Assembly: GCF_015244565.1 (NCBI RefSeq)
Contig: NZ_JABCQG010000002.1
Location: forward strand, 182,272-246,271
DNA: 64,000 bases
Origin: Gluconobacter vitians
Lineage (GTDB): Bacteria > Pseudomonadota > Alphaproteobacteria > Acetobacterales > Acetobacteraceae
Direction: 5' to 3'
Below the pieces are notes generated by a model that was not told the DNA's origin, ran no database searches, and saw only the letters and a list, made by a program, of their open reading frames with translations. Below, piece by piece: positions 8,808-19,138 of this stretch (position 1 is the stretch's first letter; each line of letters starts with the position of its first letter). The translations under genes were made by a program, and so were the position numbers.

Positions 8808-10177
8808 GCGTTCTGTGGAACAGTGCGGACCTTCGGGCTGCGACGGGTGGAACACTGAATGCCGATGTTCAGGTTACGGGCATCTCAATCGACACCCGAA
8901 CGTTGGCCCCGGGCGACCTGTTTATCGCCCTGCGTGGCGAAATGAGCGACGGTCATGCCCATGTCCGGCAGGCTCTGGACAAGGGCGCAGCCTGCGCGCT
9001 TGTGCATGACATAGCCGGTCTGGACGACCCGCGCCTTCTGATCGTTCCTGACACCATGACTGCCCTTGTGGATCTGGGCCGTTATGCGCGAGCGCGCTTT
9101 CGCGGCAAGGTCGTCGCGATTACCGGAAGTGTCGGCAAGACGACGACCAAGGACATGCTGAACGTCGCGCTGTCCGCCATCGGCCCGACGCACGCCGCCG
9201 TCGCCTCCTACAACAATCACTGGGGCGTGCCCCTGACACTGGCACGACTGCCGCAGGACGCCCGGTTCTGCATCAGCGAAATCGGCATGAATCATGTCGG
9301 GGAAATTGCTCCCCTCGCTGCTCAGGTCCGGCCCGATGTGGCCATCATCACCACGATCGGCACGGCGCATCTCGGCCATATGGGCAGCATCGAGGCGATT
9401 GCGCAGGAAAAATCCGACCTGTTCGGCGCGCTTGCGGACAACGGGACCGCCATCGTTCCCGACGACGCAGCCGGTCAGGAGCATTTCCGGACATCCCTGC
9501 CCGAAGGCTGTACCCTGTGGCGTTCGGGCTTCTCCGAGACGGCACAGCTCCGGATCGAAAATCTGCACTGCTCGGCAGAAGGCAGCCATTTTGCGCTTCA
9601 TCTGCCATCTGGCATCCAGAACGTGACGCTGACGGCGCCGGGAGAGCATCTGGCCCGCAACGCGGCCCTAGCTCTCGGCGCGGTTGCAGCCTTGGGCGAA
9701 GACGTCGCCGTTGCCGCCACCGCACTGCGGAACTTCGTGCCGGGCGCCGGACGTGGACAGATGCGCACGATCCTGAACGACGTACGCCTTCTGGACGAAA
9801 GCTATAACGCCTCCACGCCCAGCGTCCGCGCGGCTCTGGCAACCCTCGCGCTGCTCCCGGCCCAGCGGCACATCGCGGCTCTCGGAGACATCCGCGAACT
9901 CGGCACCTTCGCCGATGCCGAACACCGTTCGCTGGCGGACGCCGTTCAGAACGCCAGGGCCATCGCCTTCTGCTGCGGCCGCCATATGCGCGCGCTTTAT
10001 GACGCGCTTCCGTCCGAACTTCGGGGAGGATACGCCGCTGATGCCGCGTCTCTGGCCCCTCTTCTGCTCAAAGCCCTTCGCCCCGGTGATCTCCTGCTCG
10101 TGAAAGGCAGCTTCGGCAGCCGGATGCGTGACGTGATCTCAGTCCTCGACAACGCTTCCAGCCCGGTTTCTGCCTGA
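8804..10177 (+). CDS. murF: UDP-MurNAc-tripeptide-D-Ala-D-Ala ligase MurF
   Basis: Completes the UDP-MurNAc-pentapeptide by adding D-Ala-D-Ala. The 457 residues carry the Mur ligase N domain ([18 protein letters not shown]), the ATP loop [10 protein letters not shown] (about residues 107-116), the [13 protein letters not shown] block typical of MurF and a C domain with [12 protein letters not shown]. It overlaps murE by 4 bases. Its stop shares one base with the mraY start (TGATG). Confidence 0.97.
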   Translation: MSVLWNSADLRAATGGTLNADVQVTGISIDTRTLAPGDLFIALRGEMSDGHAHVRQALDKGAACALVHDIAGLDDPRLLIVPDTMTALVDLGRYARARFRGKVVAITGSVGKTTTKDMLNVALSAIGPTHAAVASYNNHWGVPLTLARLPQDARFCISEIGMNHVGEIAPLAAQVRPDVAIITTIGTAHLGHMGSIEAIAQEKSDLFGALADNGTAIVPDDAAGQEHFRTSLPEGCTLWRSGFSETAQLRIENLHCSAEGSHFALHLPSGIQNVTLTAPGEHLARNAALALGAVAALGEDVAVAATALRNFVPGAGRGQMRTILNDVRLLDESYNASTPSVRAALATLALLPAQRHIAALGDIRELGTFADAEHRSLADAVQNARAIAFCCGRHMRALYDALPSELRGGYAADAASLAPLLLKALRPGDLLLVKGSFGSRMRDVISVLDNASSPVSA

Positions 10178-11268
10178 TGCTTTTCAATCTCATCGCCGCC
10201 CATGACACGTCCCATGGCGGGTTCTTCAACCTGTTCCATTACCTGACATTCCGTTCGGGCTGCGCCTGCCTGACGGCGCTGGTCATCTCCCTGGCACTGG
10301 GCAACCCTTTCATCGCACAGCTCAAGCGGATCCAGCGCGAAGGCCAGCCAATTCGCACTGTCGGTCCCGAGCGGCACATTCTGGAAAAGGCCGGCACCCC
10401 CACCATGGGCGGCATGCTGATCCTGATTGCACTGTTCTCAGCCACGCTGCTCTGGGCAGACCTGACAAACGGGTTTGTCTGGGCGGTCATGCTGACCACG
10501 GCAGCCTTTGGAGCCGTCGGTTTTGCCGATGACTACCTGAAGCTCTCCAAACGCAACACGACCGGCGTCTCTAAGCGCACCCGGCTTGGCTGCGAGTTTC
10601 TTGCGTCGCTGATCGCCGGAATCTGGCTCCAGTCCCTGACGCCGCCGGAACTGCGCAACATGGTCGCCTTTCCCTTCGTCAAGGATGTGCTGCTTCCGCT
10701 GGGCTATGCCTTCCCGATCTTTGCGATGATCACCATTACAGGCTTCGGCAATGCTGTGAACTTCACGGACGGGCTGGACGGTCTGGCCATCGTCCCGGTC
10801 GTAATCGCGGCACTGGTCTTCGCGCTGATTTCCTATCTGGTCGGCAACCACGTCTTCGCCGATTACCTACAGCTCCACCCGGTTCCTGGTACGGGCGAAC
10901 TCGCGGTTTTCTGTGCAGCATTGATTGGCGCGGGTCTCGGGTTCCTGTGGTTCAACGCCCCGCCGGCCGCTGTCTTCATGGGCGATACCGGCTCCCTGTC
11001 CCTCGGCGGCGCTCTCGGAGCCGTGGCCGTCGCCACCAAACATGAACTCGTGCTGTGCATCGTAGGCGGCGTTTTCGTTGCTGAAACCCTCTCCGTCGTG
11101 ATCCAGATCTTCTGGTTCAAACGAACCGGACGGCGCGTATTCCTGATGGCACCGCTGCACCACCATTTTGAGAAAAAGGGCTGGCAGGAGCCGAAAATCG
11201 TAATCCGGTTCTGGATCGTCTCCATCGTGCTGGGCCTGTGCGGTCTGGCGACGCTGAAACTGCGATGA
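10177..11268 (+). CDS. mraY: Phospho-MurNAc-pentapeptide transferase MraY
   Basis: Integral membrane enzyme that moves phospho-MurNAc-pentapeptide to undecaprenyl phosphate, making lipid I. About ten hydrophobic segments are visible in 363 residues. Diagnostic blocks are TPTMGG near 73, the aspartate pair FADDYLK near 114, [11 protein letters not shown] near 195 and the histidine cluster APLHHHFE near 325. The stop overlaps the murD start by 4 bases. Confidence 0.97.
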   Translation: MLFNLIAAHDTSHGGFFNLFHYLTFRSGCACLTALVISLALGNPFIAQLKRIQREGQPIRTVGPERHILEKAGTPTMGGMLILIALFSATLLWADLTNGFVWAVMLTTAAFGAVGFADDYLKLSKRNTTGVSKRTRLGCEFLASLIAGIWLQSLTPPELRNMVAFPFVKDVLLPLGYAFPIFAMITITGFGNAVNFTDGLDGLAIVPVVIAALVFALISYLVGNHVFADYLQLHPVPGTGELAVFCAALIGAGLGFLWFNAPPAAVFMGDTGSLSLGGALGAVAVATKHELVLCIVGGVFVAETLSVVIQIFWFKRTGRRVFLMAPLHHHFEKKGWQEPKIVIRFWIVSIVLGLCGLATLKLR

Positions 11269-12611
11269 GCGGCTTTCCGTCCAACCTCCTCGCAGGCGAG
11301 CGCTATGCCGTCTGCGGTCTGGGGCGCAATGGCACAGCCGTTGTGCAGGCGCTGCTCGGGATGGGCGCAGAGGTTCAGGCCTGGGATGATCGCAATGCCG
11401 ATCTTCCCGCGCAACCGAACCTGACCGTTGCCCCCCTGACCGACCTGTCCGGCATGACGGCCCTCATCCTGTCCCCCGGCATTCCCCATCTGCTGCCCAA
11501 AGCCCATCCCGTCGCGGACCTCGCCCGGGCACAGGGGATCCAGATCCTGTCCGACGCCGAGATCCTGTATCGCGCCGTCCGAAAGTCCGAATCAAAGGCC
11601 GCGTTCGTTGCCGTCACGGGAACAAACGGGAAATCGACGACGACGGCGCTGATCGCCCATCTTTTTACGATGGCCGGGCGTCCCTGCGCGGCGGGTGGTA
11701 ATCTGGGCACGGCATCGCTGGCATTACCGCTCCTGCCCGATGACGGCGTCTACGTCATCGAAATGTCGTCCTACATGCTCGAACGGCTGGACCGTTTCCA
11801 CGCGAACGCCGCCTGCCTGCTGAACCTGACCCCCGACCATCTGGACCGCCATGGTGACATGGCAGGCTATGCCGCCGCCAAGGCTCATGTTTTCGACAAT
11901 ATGGGCCCGGACGATCTGGCCGTGATCGGCATGGATGATGACTGGTGCCGCGCCATCGCCTCACAGGTCACATCTCGCGGCGTGCAGGTTGTTGAACTGG
12001 ACGCAGACGCCCTGCCACCTTACGACGGCCCGGCCCTTCCCGGACGGCATAATGCCCAGAATGTCGGCGCGGCCCTGGCCATCGCGCGCCATCTCGGCCT
12101 TGATGAGGCGGCAATCCGGACCGGCCTGAAATCATTCCCCGGCCTGGAGCATCGCCTGCAGAAAGTGGCGGAATGCGATGGTGTCTCTTTCATCAACGAC
12201 AGCAAGGCCACGAACGCCGAGGCCGTCTCCAAGGCTCTCGCCGCCTATGACAAAGTCATGTGGATTGCGGGCGGAGTTGCAAAAGCGGGCGGCATCGAAA
12301 GTCTCGCGCCCTTTTTCGGTCATATCACACAGGCTTTTCTGATCGGACAGGACGCGGACGTCCTGGCCGTGACGCTGGCAACGCATGGCGTACCCTTCCA
12401 GCAGTGCGGAACATTGGAAAATGCTGTTCCAGCCGCTTTCCAAGCCGCTCTCGACGAAAACATTCCCGTCGTCCTGCTCTCACCCGCCTGTGCAAGTTTC
12501 GATCAATTTCGCAGTTTCGAGGATCGAGGTTCACACTTCCTTCAGATTTGCGATAATATCGTAAAATCAGGCCATTCGGGCACCAACCCCACGCAGAAAC
12601 AGGAGGATTGA
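11265..12611 (+). CDS. murD: UDP-MurNAc-L-alanine:D-glutamate ligase MurD
   Basis: Adds D-glutamate to UDP-MurNAc-L-Ala. The N-terminal Rossmann-like domain contains [15 protein letters not shown], followed by the ATP loop [13 protein letters not shown], the [12 protein letters not shown] block and the C-terminal [12 protein letters not shown] motif. The ATG at 11265 overlaps the mraY stop (ATGA) and gives 448 residues, the family's usual length. A longer frame upstream would run into mraY and is not needed. ftsW follows after 4 bases. Confidence 0.96.
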   Translation: MSGFPSNLLAGERYAVCGLGRNGTAVVQALLGMGAEVQAWDDRNADLPAQPNLTVAPLTDLSGMTALILSPGIPHLLPKAHPVADLARAQGIQILSDAEILYRAVRKSESKAAFVAVTGTNGKSTTTALIAHLFTMAGRPCAAGGNLGTASLALPLLPDDGVYVIEMSSYMLERLDRFHANAACLLNLTPDHLDRHGDMAGYAAAKAHVFDNMGPDDLAVIGMDDDWCRAIASQVTSRGVQVVELDADALPPYDGPALPGRHNAQNVGAALAIARHLGLDEAAIRTGLKSFPGLEHRLQKVAECDGVSFINDSKATNAEAVSKALAAYDKVMWIAGGVAKAGGIESLAPFFGHITQAFLIGQDADVLAVTLATHGVPFQQCGTLENAVPAAFQAALDENIPVVLLSPACASFDQFRSFEDRGSHFLQICDNIVKSGHSGTNPTQKQED

Positions 12612-12615
12612 CACC

Positions 12616-13809
12616 ATGTCGGGACTGTCCCGTGTCGAGACTTCTGCGCTTGCCCGCTGGTGGCGCAATCTGGACCGTGTGACGCTGGCCTGCGTCGGCC
12701 TGCTGATCGGGCTCGGCTACGTCCTGATGCTGGCGGCCAGTCCAGCCGTGGCCTCGCGTATTGGCGCCTCGCGCAACATGTTCATTCTCAAGCAGGTCAT
12801 CTTCTTGGCGCTGGCCGGAGCGATCGTGCTTGGAACGTCCTACCTGTCCCGACAGGCCATCAAGAAGCTCGCGATCATCGGTGGCATCATAGCGCTCGGC
12901 GCCACGGCCATGACGCTTGTGCACGGCATGGAAATCAAAGGCGCGCGCCGCTGGATTGCGCTGCCGATGATGTCGGTTCAGCCCTCGGAGTTCCTCAAGC
13001 CCTGCTTTGCAGTCGTCACTGGCTGGTTGCTCTCCGCGCGCCGTTCCGTCGTGATGTGGGGCAACATCGCGTTCCCGGGCATGCTGGTGGCCTTCCTGTG
13101 CTTCGGGTTCATTCTGGTTCTGCTGAAATCCCAGCCGGATATCGGAATGCTGTCCGTCATCACGATGGTCTTCATGACCCAGCTTTTCGTGGACGGTCTC
13201 AAGCTCTACTGGGTCGGACTGTGCGTGGCTGGCATGGCGGGCGCCTTTGCAATCGCCTACATCGTCTTTCCGCATGTACAGTCCCGCGTGCAGCGCTTCC
13301 TGCATCCCGATGTGGGTGACCACTACCAGATCGACACCGCTCTGCGGGCGTTCGGAAATGGTGGCCTGCTCGGCCGGGGGCCCGGCGAAGGCCGCGTAAA
13401 GGATCTGCTGCCCGATGCCCATGCCGACTTCGTCTTCGCGGTCGCAGGTGAGGAATACGGCCTGATCCTGTGCATCGGCATCATCCTGCTGTTCGGAATC
13501 ATCGTTCTGCGCACCCTGCTCAAGCTGATGCATGAGGATGACCCGTTCGTCATCGTCTCCACTGCCGGTCTGGTGACAGGCTTTGGCCTTCAGGCTTTCG
13601 TCAACATGGGTTCGACATTGCATCTGATCCCGACAAAGGGCATGACCCTGCCTTTCATCTCCTATGGCGGCAGTTCGGCAATGTCGGTGGCCCTGACCAT
13701 GGGTATGGTTCTGGCCCTGACACGCCATCACGTCGGCCAGAGCAGGATCGGTCAGAGAGCCTCCGTCCCATACGGACAGGCCCCATTGTTTGAGAGGAAC
13801 GCGCCGTGA
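12616..13809 (+). CDS. ftsW: Septal peptidoglycan polymerase FtsW
   Basis: SEDS-family glycosyltransferase that polymerises lipid II at the septum with FtsI. The 397 residues have about ten membrane segments. Family landmarks are KGARRWI near 98, QPSEFLKP near 117, LKSQPDIGM with the catalytic-type aspartate near 175, and FISYGGSSAM near 346. It starts 4 bases after murD. Its stop overlaps the murG GTG start by 4 bases. Confidence 0.96.
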   Translation: MSGLSRVETSALARWWRNLDRVTLACVGLLIGLGYVLMLAASPAVASRIGASRNMFILKQVIFLALAGAIVLGTSYLSRQAIKKLAIIGGIIALGATAMTLVHGMEIKGARRWIALPMMSVQPSEFLKPCFAVVTGWLLSARRSVVMWGNIAFPGMLVAFLCFGFILVLLKSQPDIGMLSVITMVFMTQLFVDGLKLYWVGLCVAGMAGAFAIAYIVFPHVQSRVQRFLHPDVGDHYQIDTALRAFGNGGLLGRGPGEGRVKDLLPDAHADFVFAVAGEEYGLILCIGIILLFGIIVLRTLLKLMHEDDPFVIVSTAGLVTGFGLQAFVNMGSTLHLIPTKGMTLPFISYGGSSAMSVALTMGMVLALTRHHVGQSRIGQRASVPYGQAPLFERNAP

Positions 13810-14903
13810 GCCGCCCCATCGTTATCGCCGCCGGTGGCACAGGCGGACATTTCTTCCCGGCCGAAGCCGTCGCAACCGTGCTTGCGGGACGGGGTCACGA
13901 CCTTGTCCTGATGACGGACGCCCGGCATGGACGTCGAGAAACCGGCCTGTTCAAGGACCGTCCGCAATATGTGCTGGACGGCGCAGGCGTGGCTGGCAAA
14001 GGCATTGGCGCAAAAATCCGTGGCGTACTGGCCCTGCTGCGCGGCATGATGGAAGCACGACGGATCCTGAACACGCTTGATGCCGCCGCTGTTGTTGGCT
14101 TCGGCGGCTATCCGTCCATCCCGCCTCTGACCGCATCGCGCCTTCTGCCTTCAGCAAAGCGTCCGCAGATGGTCATCCATGAAGGCAATGCCGTGCTCGG
14201 ACAGGCCAACGCCTTCCTGTCCCGCTTTTCTCCGCTGATCGCCACGTCCTATGCGAAGGTCGCCCGACTTCCCAAAAACGCGCAGACGACACTGACCGGG
14301 ATGCCTGTCCGTGCAGGGATCGAGGCGCTGTGTGGTCATGTCTATGCGCCGCCCAAAGACAGAATCAACCTTCTGGTCTGGGGTGGCTCCCTGGGCGCAC
14401 GCGTGTTCTCCGACATCGTGCCACAGGCGCTGGCCGCCCTTCCCGAAGAATTCCGCAAACGCCTGAAAGTCACGCAGCAGATCAAGGCCGATGATCTGCT
14501 GCGCGTCCGCGGCATCTACGAAAATGCGGGAATCGAAGTCGAAGCCGCCCCCTTCTTTACGGATGTTCCGGCCTGTCTGAAAAATGCCCATCTCGTGATC
14601 GGACGCGCAGGCGGTTCTTCGGTTGCGGAACTGGCCATGACCGGTCTGCCATCCATTTTGGTGCCGCTGCCCATCGCAGCGTCCGATGAACAGGGCGCGA
14701 ATGGTCAGGCGCTCGTCGATGCCGGTGCAGCCTGGATGATCCGACAGCCCGATTTCACGCCCGCAACCCTGACGGCTCTGCTGACAGACCTGTTTTCCCA
14801 TCCAGAAAAGCTCGAAAACGCAGCAAAAGCCGCTCATCTGTGTGCGCGCCCTCATGCTGCCGCAAAAGTTGCTGATCTGATTGAATCCGCCCTGCGGTCC
14901 TGA
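13806..14903 (+). CDS. murG: Lipid II synthase MurG
   Basis: Peripheral membrane glycosyltransferase that adds GlcNAc to lipid I, giving lipid II. It starts with GTG overlapping the ftsW stop. The N-terminal lipid-binding loop [12 protein letters not shown] is at residues 6-17, a second glycine-rich stretch is [11 protein letters not shown], and the donor-site region reads [22 protein letters not shown] with [11 protein letters not shown] after it. The length is 365 residues. The 38-base gap before murC is one of the few in this cluster. Confidence 0.97.
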   Translation: MSRPIVIAAGGTGGHFFPAEAVATVLAGRGHDLVLMTDARHGRRETGLFKDRPQYVLDGAGVAGKGIGAKIRGVLALLRGMMEARRILNTLDAAAVVGFGGYPSIPPLTASRLLPSAKRPQMVIHEGNAVLGQANAFLSRFSPLIATSYAKVARLPKNAQTTLTGMPVRAGIEALCGHVYAPPKDRINLLVWGGSLGARVFSDIVPQALAALPEEFRKRLKVTQQIKADDLLRVRGIYENAGIEVEAAPFFTDVPACLKNAHLVIGRAGGSSVAELAMTGLPSILVPLPIAASDEQGANGQALVDAGAAWMIRQPDFTPATLTALLTDLFSHPEKLENAAKAAHLCARPHAAAKVADLIESALRS

Positions 14904-14941
14904 TCCTTGTTTTCTCGTTTCTGCCCAAGAGTACCTGCCCC

Positions 14942-16375
14942 ATGCGCGCCCTGCCCCTGAACATCGGAACCATTCACTTCGTCGGTATCGGCGGCATCGG
15001 CATGTCCGGCATCGCCGAAGTCCTGCACATGCTGGGCTACAAGGTGCAGGGTTCCGATATTGCCGAGGGCGCCAATGTGCAGCGCCTGCGCCAGGCCGGG
15101 ATTGTCGTCCATATCGGCCATGATGCCGCTAATCTGGGCGACGCGCAGGTCGTCGTGACCTCGACGGCCGTGAAAAAGGACAACCCGGAAGTTGTGGCCG
15201 CCCGCGCGAAGCTCATCCCCGTCGTCCGGCGTGCGGAAATGCTGGCCGAACTGATGCGCCTGCGCTGGTCCGTCGCCATCGGCGGCACGCATGGCAAGAC
15301 GACGACCACTAGCCTCGTGGCCTGCGTGCTTGAGCATGCCCGTCTGGACCCGACTGTCATCAATGGCGGCATCATCGAGGCTTACGGCACCAACACACGT
15401 ATGGGGTCAGGCGACTGGATGGTCGTAGAGGCCGATGAAAGCGACGGGTCCTTCCTGCGCCTGCCGGCCGTGATTGCGGTGGTAACCAACATGGATCCGG
15501 AACACCTGGATCACTGGGGCACGGAAGAGGCTATGCAGGCCGGCTACGACCAGTTCGTCTCGAACATTCCGTTCTACGGCTTTGCGGTCCTGTGCGTGGA
15601 TCACCCGCAGGTGCAGCAGATGATCCCGCGCCTGTCCGATCATCGCGTCATCACCTACGGTTTCAGCCCGCAGGCCGATATCCGCGCCGAGAAGGTCGTC
15701 ATGGACAAGCGCGGCGCGACATTCGAGGTCGTGGTCACCAACCGCCAGCGCAACCGCTCGCGCCGCGCCGGTCCGTTCCGTCTGCCGATGCTCGGACACC
15801 ACAACGTCCTGAACTCGCTCGCGGCCATCGCCGTCGCGCTGGAAATGGAAATCAGTGATTCCGTGATCGCGTCCGCCCTGACGACCTTCAAGGGCGTCAA
15901 GCGCCGCTTCACGCGCACGGGCGAGTATAACGGCATTTCCATCATCGACGATTATGGCCATCACCCGGTCGAAATCGCCGCCGTGCTCAAGGCGGCCCGT
16001 CAGGCCGGTGCGCGTAACGTCATCGCCGTTATGCAGCCGCACCGCTATTCGCGCCTGAAGGTCCTGTTCAACGAGTTCTGCACCTGCATGAACGATGCCG
16101 ACACGGTCATCGTGGCGGATGTCTATGCCGCAGGCGAAGCACCGATCGAGGGTGCGGGCCGCGATGCACTCGTTGAAGGCCTGCGCGACCGCGGCCATCG
16201 CTCCGTCGTGCCGCTCCCCGACCCGGCTCATCTGGCAGAAATGATTAACGTCATCGCCAAGCCGGGCGATTACGTTGTCTGCCTCGGCGCCGGCACCATC
16301 ACCCAGTGGGCGCAGGCCCTCCCCGCCCAGCTCGAAGCCCTGAACCGCCAGCCCGCAACCGAAGGCGCGGCATGA
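14942..16375 (+). CDS. murC: UDP-MurNAc:L-alanine ligase MurC
   Basis: First Mur ligase, adding L-alanine to UDP-MurNAc. The N domain starts [17 protein letters not shown]. The ATP loop [12 protein letters not shown] is near residue 115, followed by the EADESDGSF block and [10 protein letters not shown], all typical of MurC. The length is 477 residues. The stop overlaps the murB ATG by 4 bases. Confidence 0.97.
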   Translation: MRALPLNIGTIHFVGIGGIGMSGIAEVLHMLGYKVQGSDIAEGANVQRLRQAGIVVHIGHDAANLGDAQVVVTSTAVKKDNPEVVAARAKLIPVVRRAEMLAELMRLRWSVAIGGTHGKTTTTSLVACVLEHARLDPTVINGGIIEAYGTNTRMGSGDWMVVEADESDGSFLRLPAVIAVVTNMDPEHLDHWGTEEAMQAGYDQFVSNIPFYGFAVLCVDHPQVQQMIPRLSDHRVITYGFSPQADIRAEKVVMDKRGATFEVVVTNRQRNRSRRAGPFRLPMLGHHNVLNSLAAIAVALEMEISDSVIASALTTFKGVKRRFTRTGEYNGISIIDDYGHHPVEIAAVLKAARQAGARNVIAVMQPHRYSRLKVLFNEFCTCMNDADTVIVADVYAAGEAPIEGAGRDALVEGLRDRGHRSVVPLPDPAHLAEMINVIAKPGDYVVCLGAGTITQWAQALPAQLEALNRQPATEGAA

Positions 16376-17292
16376 CGGGCAGCAGCGATTTTCCCGTCAA
16401 AGGCCTGCGCGGCAGACTGACCCCGAACGCCCTGCTTGGCCCCCGCGCATGGTTCCGCGTGGGCGGCCCGGCGGACTGGCTGTTCGTTCCCGAAGACCAA
16501 GATGATCTGGCCCTTTTCCTGCGCGAAAAACCGGCCACCATGCCGGTTACGGTTTTAGGTGCGTGCTCGAACGTCATTATCCGCGATGGTGGTATTGCCG
16601 GTACGGTTATCCGCCTAGCGCGTGGTTTTGCGAACATTGATGTGCAGGGCGACAGCCTCATTGTAGGTGCAGCCGCGCTCGACATCACTGTGGCCGAACA
16701 TGCCGCCGCTGCCGGTCTGGCAGGGCTGGAGTTTCTGGCTGGCATTCCGGGATCGATCGGCGGTGCCGTCCGCATGAATGCGGGCGCCTACGGATCGGAT
16801 ATCAACGCCGTTCTCGAATGGGCGGACATCCTGACGGACGAAGGCGATCTGCGCCGCCTGTCCCATGACGATCTCGGCTTTGCCTATCGCCATTCGGAGC
16901 TTCCCGAAGGCAGCGTGGTGATCCGCGCCAGCCTGCGCGGCACACCGGACAACGCAGACGCCATCCGCAGCCGCATTGCAGACATCCGAGCTTCGCGCGA
17001 AGCCTCGCAGCCCGTGCGGGCGCGGACCGGCGGCTCAACCTTCCGCAACCCCGAAGGCCACAAGGCCTGGCAGCTCATTGACGATGCCGGATGCCGTGGT
17101 CTTCAGATCGGGGATGCGCAGGTCAGCGAGAAGCACTGCAACTTCCTGCTCAATCTGGGACAGGCCAGCAGCGCGGATCTGGAAACGCTGGGCGAAACCG
17201 TGCGCGAAAAAGTGCTGGCACAGAGCGGCGTGGACCTGCATTGGGAAATCAAACGTATCGGGCGCAAATCCGAAGGAGAACAGACGGTATGA
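16372..17292 (+). CDS. murB: UDP-N-acetylenolpyruvoylglucosamine reductase MurB
   Basis: FAD enzyme that reduces the enolpyruvyl group to make UDP-MurNAc. The FAD-binding part shows TWF-like [29 protein letters not shown] and the [17 protein letters not shown] block. The catalytic serine motif is GGSTFRNP near residue 223. The ATG at 16372 overlaps the murC stop and gives 306 residues. The ddl start overlaps its stop. Confidence 0.96.
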   Translation: MTGSSDFPVKGLRGRLTPNALLGPRAWFRVGGPADWLFVPEDQDDLALFLREKPATMPVTVLGACSNVIIRDGGIAGTVIRLARGFANIDVQGDSLIVGAAALDITVAEHAAAAGLAGLEFLAGIPGSIGGAVRMNAGAYGSDINAVLEWADILTDEGDLRRLSHDDLGFAYRHSELPEGSVVIRASLRGTPDNADAIRSRIADIRASREASQPVRARTGGSTFRNPEGHKAWQLIDDAGCRGLQIGDAQVSEKHCNFLLNLGQASSADLETLGETVREKVLAQSGVDLHWEIKRIGRKSEGEQTV

Positions 17293-18200
17293 AGGTCGCA
17301 GTCCTGTTGGGGGGAACATCCAGTGAGCGGCCTGTCAGTCTCGTCAGTGGCAAAGCCGCAATCGAGGCGCTGCGCGAAAAGGGACACGACGTCACGCCAA
17401 TCGATGTCGGCCCGGATATCGCAACGACCATCGCCAGTCTGAAAGCCGCCGCACCGGACGTCGTTTTCAACGCCCTGCACGGCCCGCGTGGCGAAGACGG
17501 TGCCATTCAGGGCGTCCTGGAATGGCTTGGCCTGCCCTACACCCATTCCGGCATCCGCGCCTCGGCCGTGGCGATGGACAAGGGCGCGACCCGTATCCTT
17601 CTCGCCGCAGCCGGTCTGCCCGTAGCGCAGGGACGTGTCGTGACGGTCGATGAACTGGCCGAAGCCGATCCACTCCCCACACCTTACGTCATCAAGCCGG
17701 TCGCCGAAGGCTCCTCCGTCGGGGTCGAGATCGTGCGGACGGGAGACAACCGTCGCGCCGAAATCGCGCGGACCTGGCGCTTCGGAAAAGACGCGCTGGT
17801 CGAGAGCTTCATTCCCGGCCGCGAGCTGACTGCCGGCGTCATGGGAGACCGAGCTCTGGCCGTGACGGACATCCTGCCCAGCGAAACGGCTGCGTTTTAT
17901 GATTTCGAGGCTAAATACAAGGCTGGCGGCTCGCGTCATGTGGTCCCTGCGGAGCTTCCGCAGGCGGTGACGGACCGTGCGCTTGATTACGCTCTGCGCG
18001 CCCATCAGACACTGGGCTGTCAGGGGGCCAGCCGTACGGATTTCCGCTACGATGAGGACACCGACACGCTGGTCATCCTCGAGGTCAACACACAGCCCGG
18101 CATGACACCGACATCCCTGCTGCCGGAACAGGCTGCCTATTGCGGCATCTCCTATCCGGAACTGTGTGACTGGATGGTCCGGGAGGCACTGACGCGCTGA
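17289..18200 (+). CDS. ddl: D-alanine-D-alanine ligase
   Basis: ATP-grasp ligase that makes the D-Ala-D-Ala used by MurF. The N-terminal LLGGTSSERPVSL, the MDKGATR strand, the KPVAEGSSVGVEIV loop and the C-terminal EVNTQPGMTPTSLLPEQA block all match the Ddl family. The ATG at 17289 overlaps the murB stop (ATGA), giving 303 residues. The stop shares one base with the ftsQ start. Confidence 0.97.
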   Translation: MKVAVLLGGTSSERPVSLVSGKAAIEALREKGHDVTPIDVGPDIATTIASLKAAAPDVVFNALHGPRGEDGAIQGVLEWLGLPYTHSGIRASAVAMDKGATRILLAAAGLPVAQGRVVTVDELAEADPLPTPYVIKPVAEGSSVGVEIVRTGDNRRAEIARTWRFGKDALVESFIPGRELTAGVMGDRALAVTDILPSETAAFYDFEAKYKAGGSRHVVPAELPQAVTDRALDYALRAHQTLGCQGASRTDFRYDEDTDTLVILEVNTQPGMTPTSLLPEQAAYCGISYPELCDWMVREALTR

Positions 18201-19138
18201 TGCGGGAGGATCCGTCCTTTCAGAGAGACGATTTTGTCCGGGAACGCTATTCCGGGGCCCTTCCGCCCCAGGAAGACCGTCCGTCACGGGCAAAGCTGTT
18301 CTGGCGCCGGCAACGGCGGCTGATCCGGCCTGCGATCGTCTTTCTGGTCGTGATGGGAATTGCCGGCGCGGGAATACGACTGCTGTATGACGCAGCTTCC
18401 GAAGAGCGCTTCGCTCCGCTACGGGCCCGTCTGGTGGAAATGGAACCGCTGCCCATCCGCCACATCATCATCAACGGCCGCAGCATGACGAGCGAGGCTT
18501 CGATCCAGGAGGCTCTGGGGACATCGGTCGGTCATCCCATCTTCGGATTTTCCGTCGAAGCCGCGCGCCAGCGGCTGGATGAGTTGCCGTTCATCGACCA
18601 CGCAACGGTCGAGCGGCACATGCCCGATACGGTCATTATCACGCTCGTGGAACGGACTCCGATCGCCGTCTGGCAGGACCGCGGGCATTTCATGCTCATC
18701 AACCGGGCCGGAGAAGAAGTCTCCGATCAGGGCCTGACCGGGAAAAATGCGCAGGCATTTCTGCAACTGCCACTCGTGGTGGGTGAAGGCGCGAATACGG
18801 CAGCGGCGAGTGTGATTGATGCCCTGAACCATGAGCCTCTGGTTAAAAGCCAGGTCACTGCCCTGATCCGCGTGGGCAACCGGCGCTGGAATGCCACGCT
18901 CAAGGACGGGACGACCGTCATGCTGCCTGAAGGCGAAGAAGCCGCGGCTTTTGCGCGTCTGGCCCGCTATCAGCAGAGCATGCGTCTGCTGGAACGACCG
19001 GTCCAGTCGATTGATCTGCGACTTCCGGATCGAATGGTCATTCACCAGCCTCCGCAGGCCCCGGCTCCTGCCCCCGACAAGGCAAAAACCGATCCGTCCT
19101 CACCTCCACCACCAGCAGACGGCACGAAGCAACCATGA
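18200..19138 (+). CDS. ftsQ: Cell division protein FtsQ
   Basis: Bitopic divisome scaffold. It has a cytoplasmic basic N-terminus, one membrane segment (about residues 44-64), a POTRA domain beginning at IRHIIINGRSMTS (near 90) with the ALG...PIFGF block, and an FtsQ/DivIB domain with VERTPIAVWQ. The C-terminal 35 residues are Pro/Ala-rich. It is 312 residues long and overlaps ddl by one base and ftsA by four. Confidence 0.93.
   Translation: MREDPSFQRDDFVRERYSGALPPQEDRPSRAKLFWRRQRRLIRPAIVFLVVMGIAGAGIRLLYDAASEERFAPLRARLVEMEPLPIRHIIINGRSMTSEASIQEALGTSVGHPIFGFSVEAARQRLDELPFIDHATVERHMPDTVIITLVERTPIAVWQDRGHFMLINRAGEEVSDQGLTGKNAQAFLQLPLVVGEGANTAAASVIDALNHEPLVKSQVTALIRVGNRRWNATLKDGTTVMLPEGEEAAAFARLARYQQSMRLLERPVQSIDLRLPDRMVIHQPPQAPAPAPDKAKTDPSSPPPPADGTKQP

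Noticed and set aside
12325..13731. 468-residue open frame on the minus strand
   Set aside because: It lies over murD and ftsW, which have clear family motifs on the + strand. It shows only low-complexity Asp/Gln/His composition typical of an antisense shadow.
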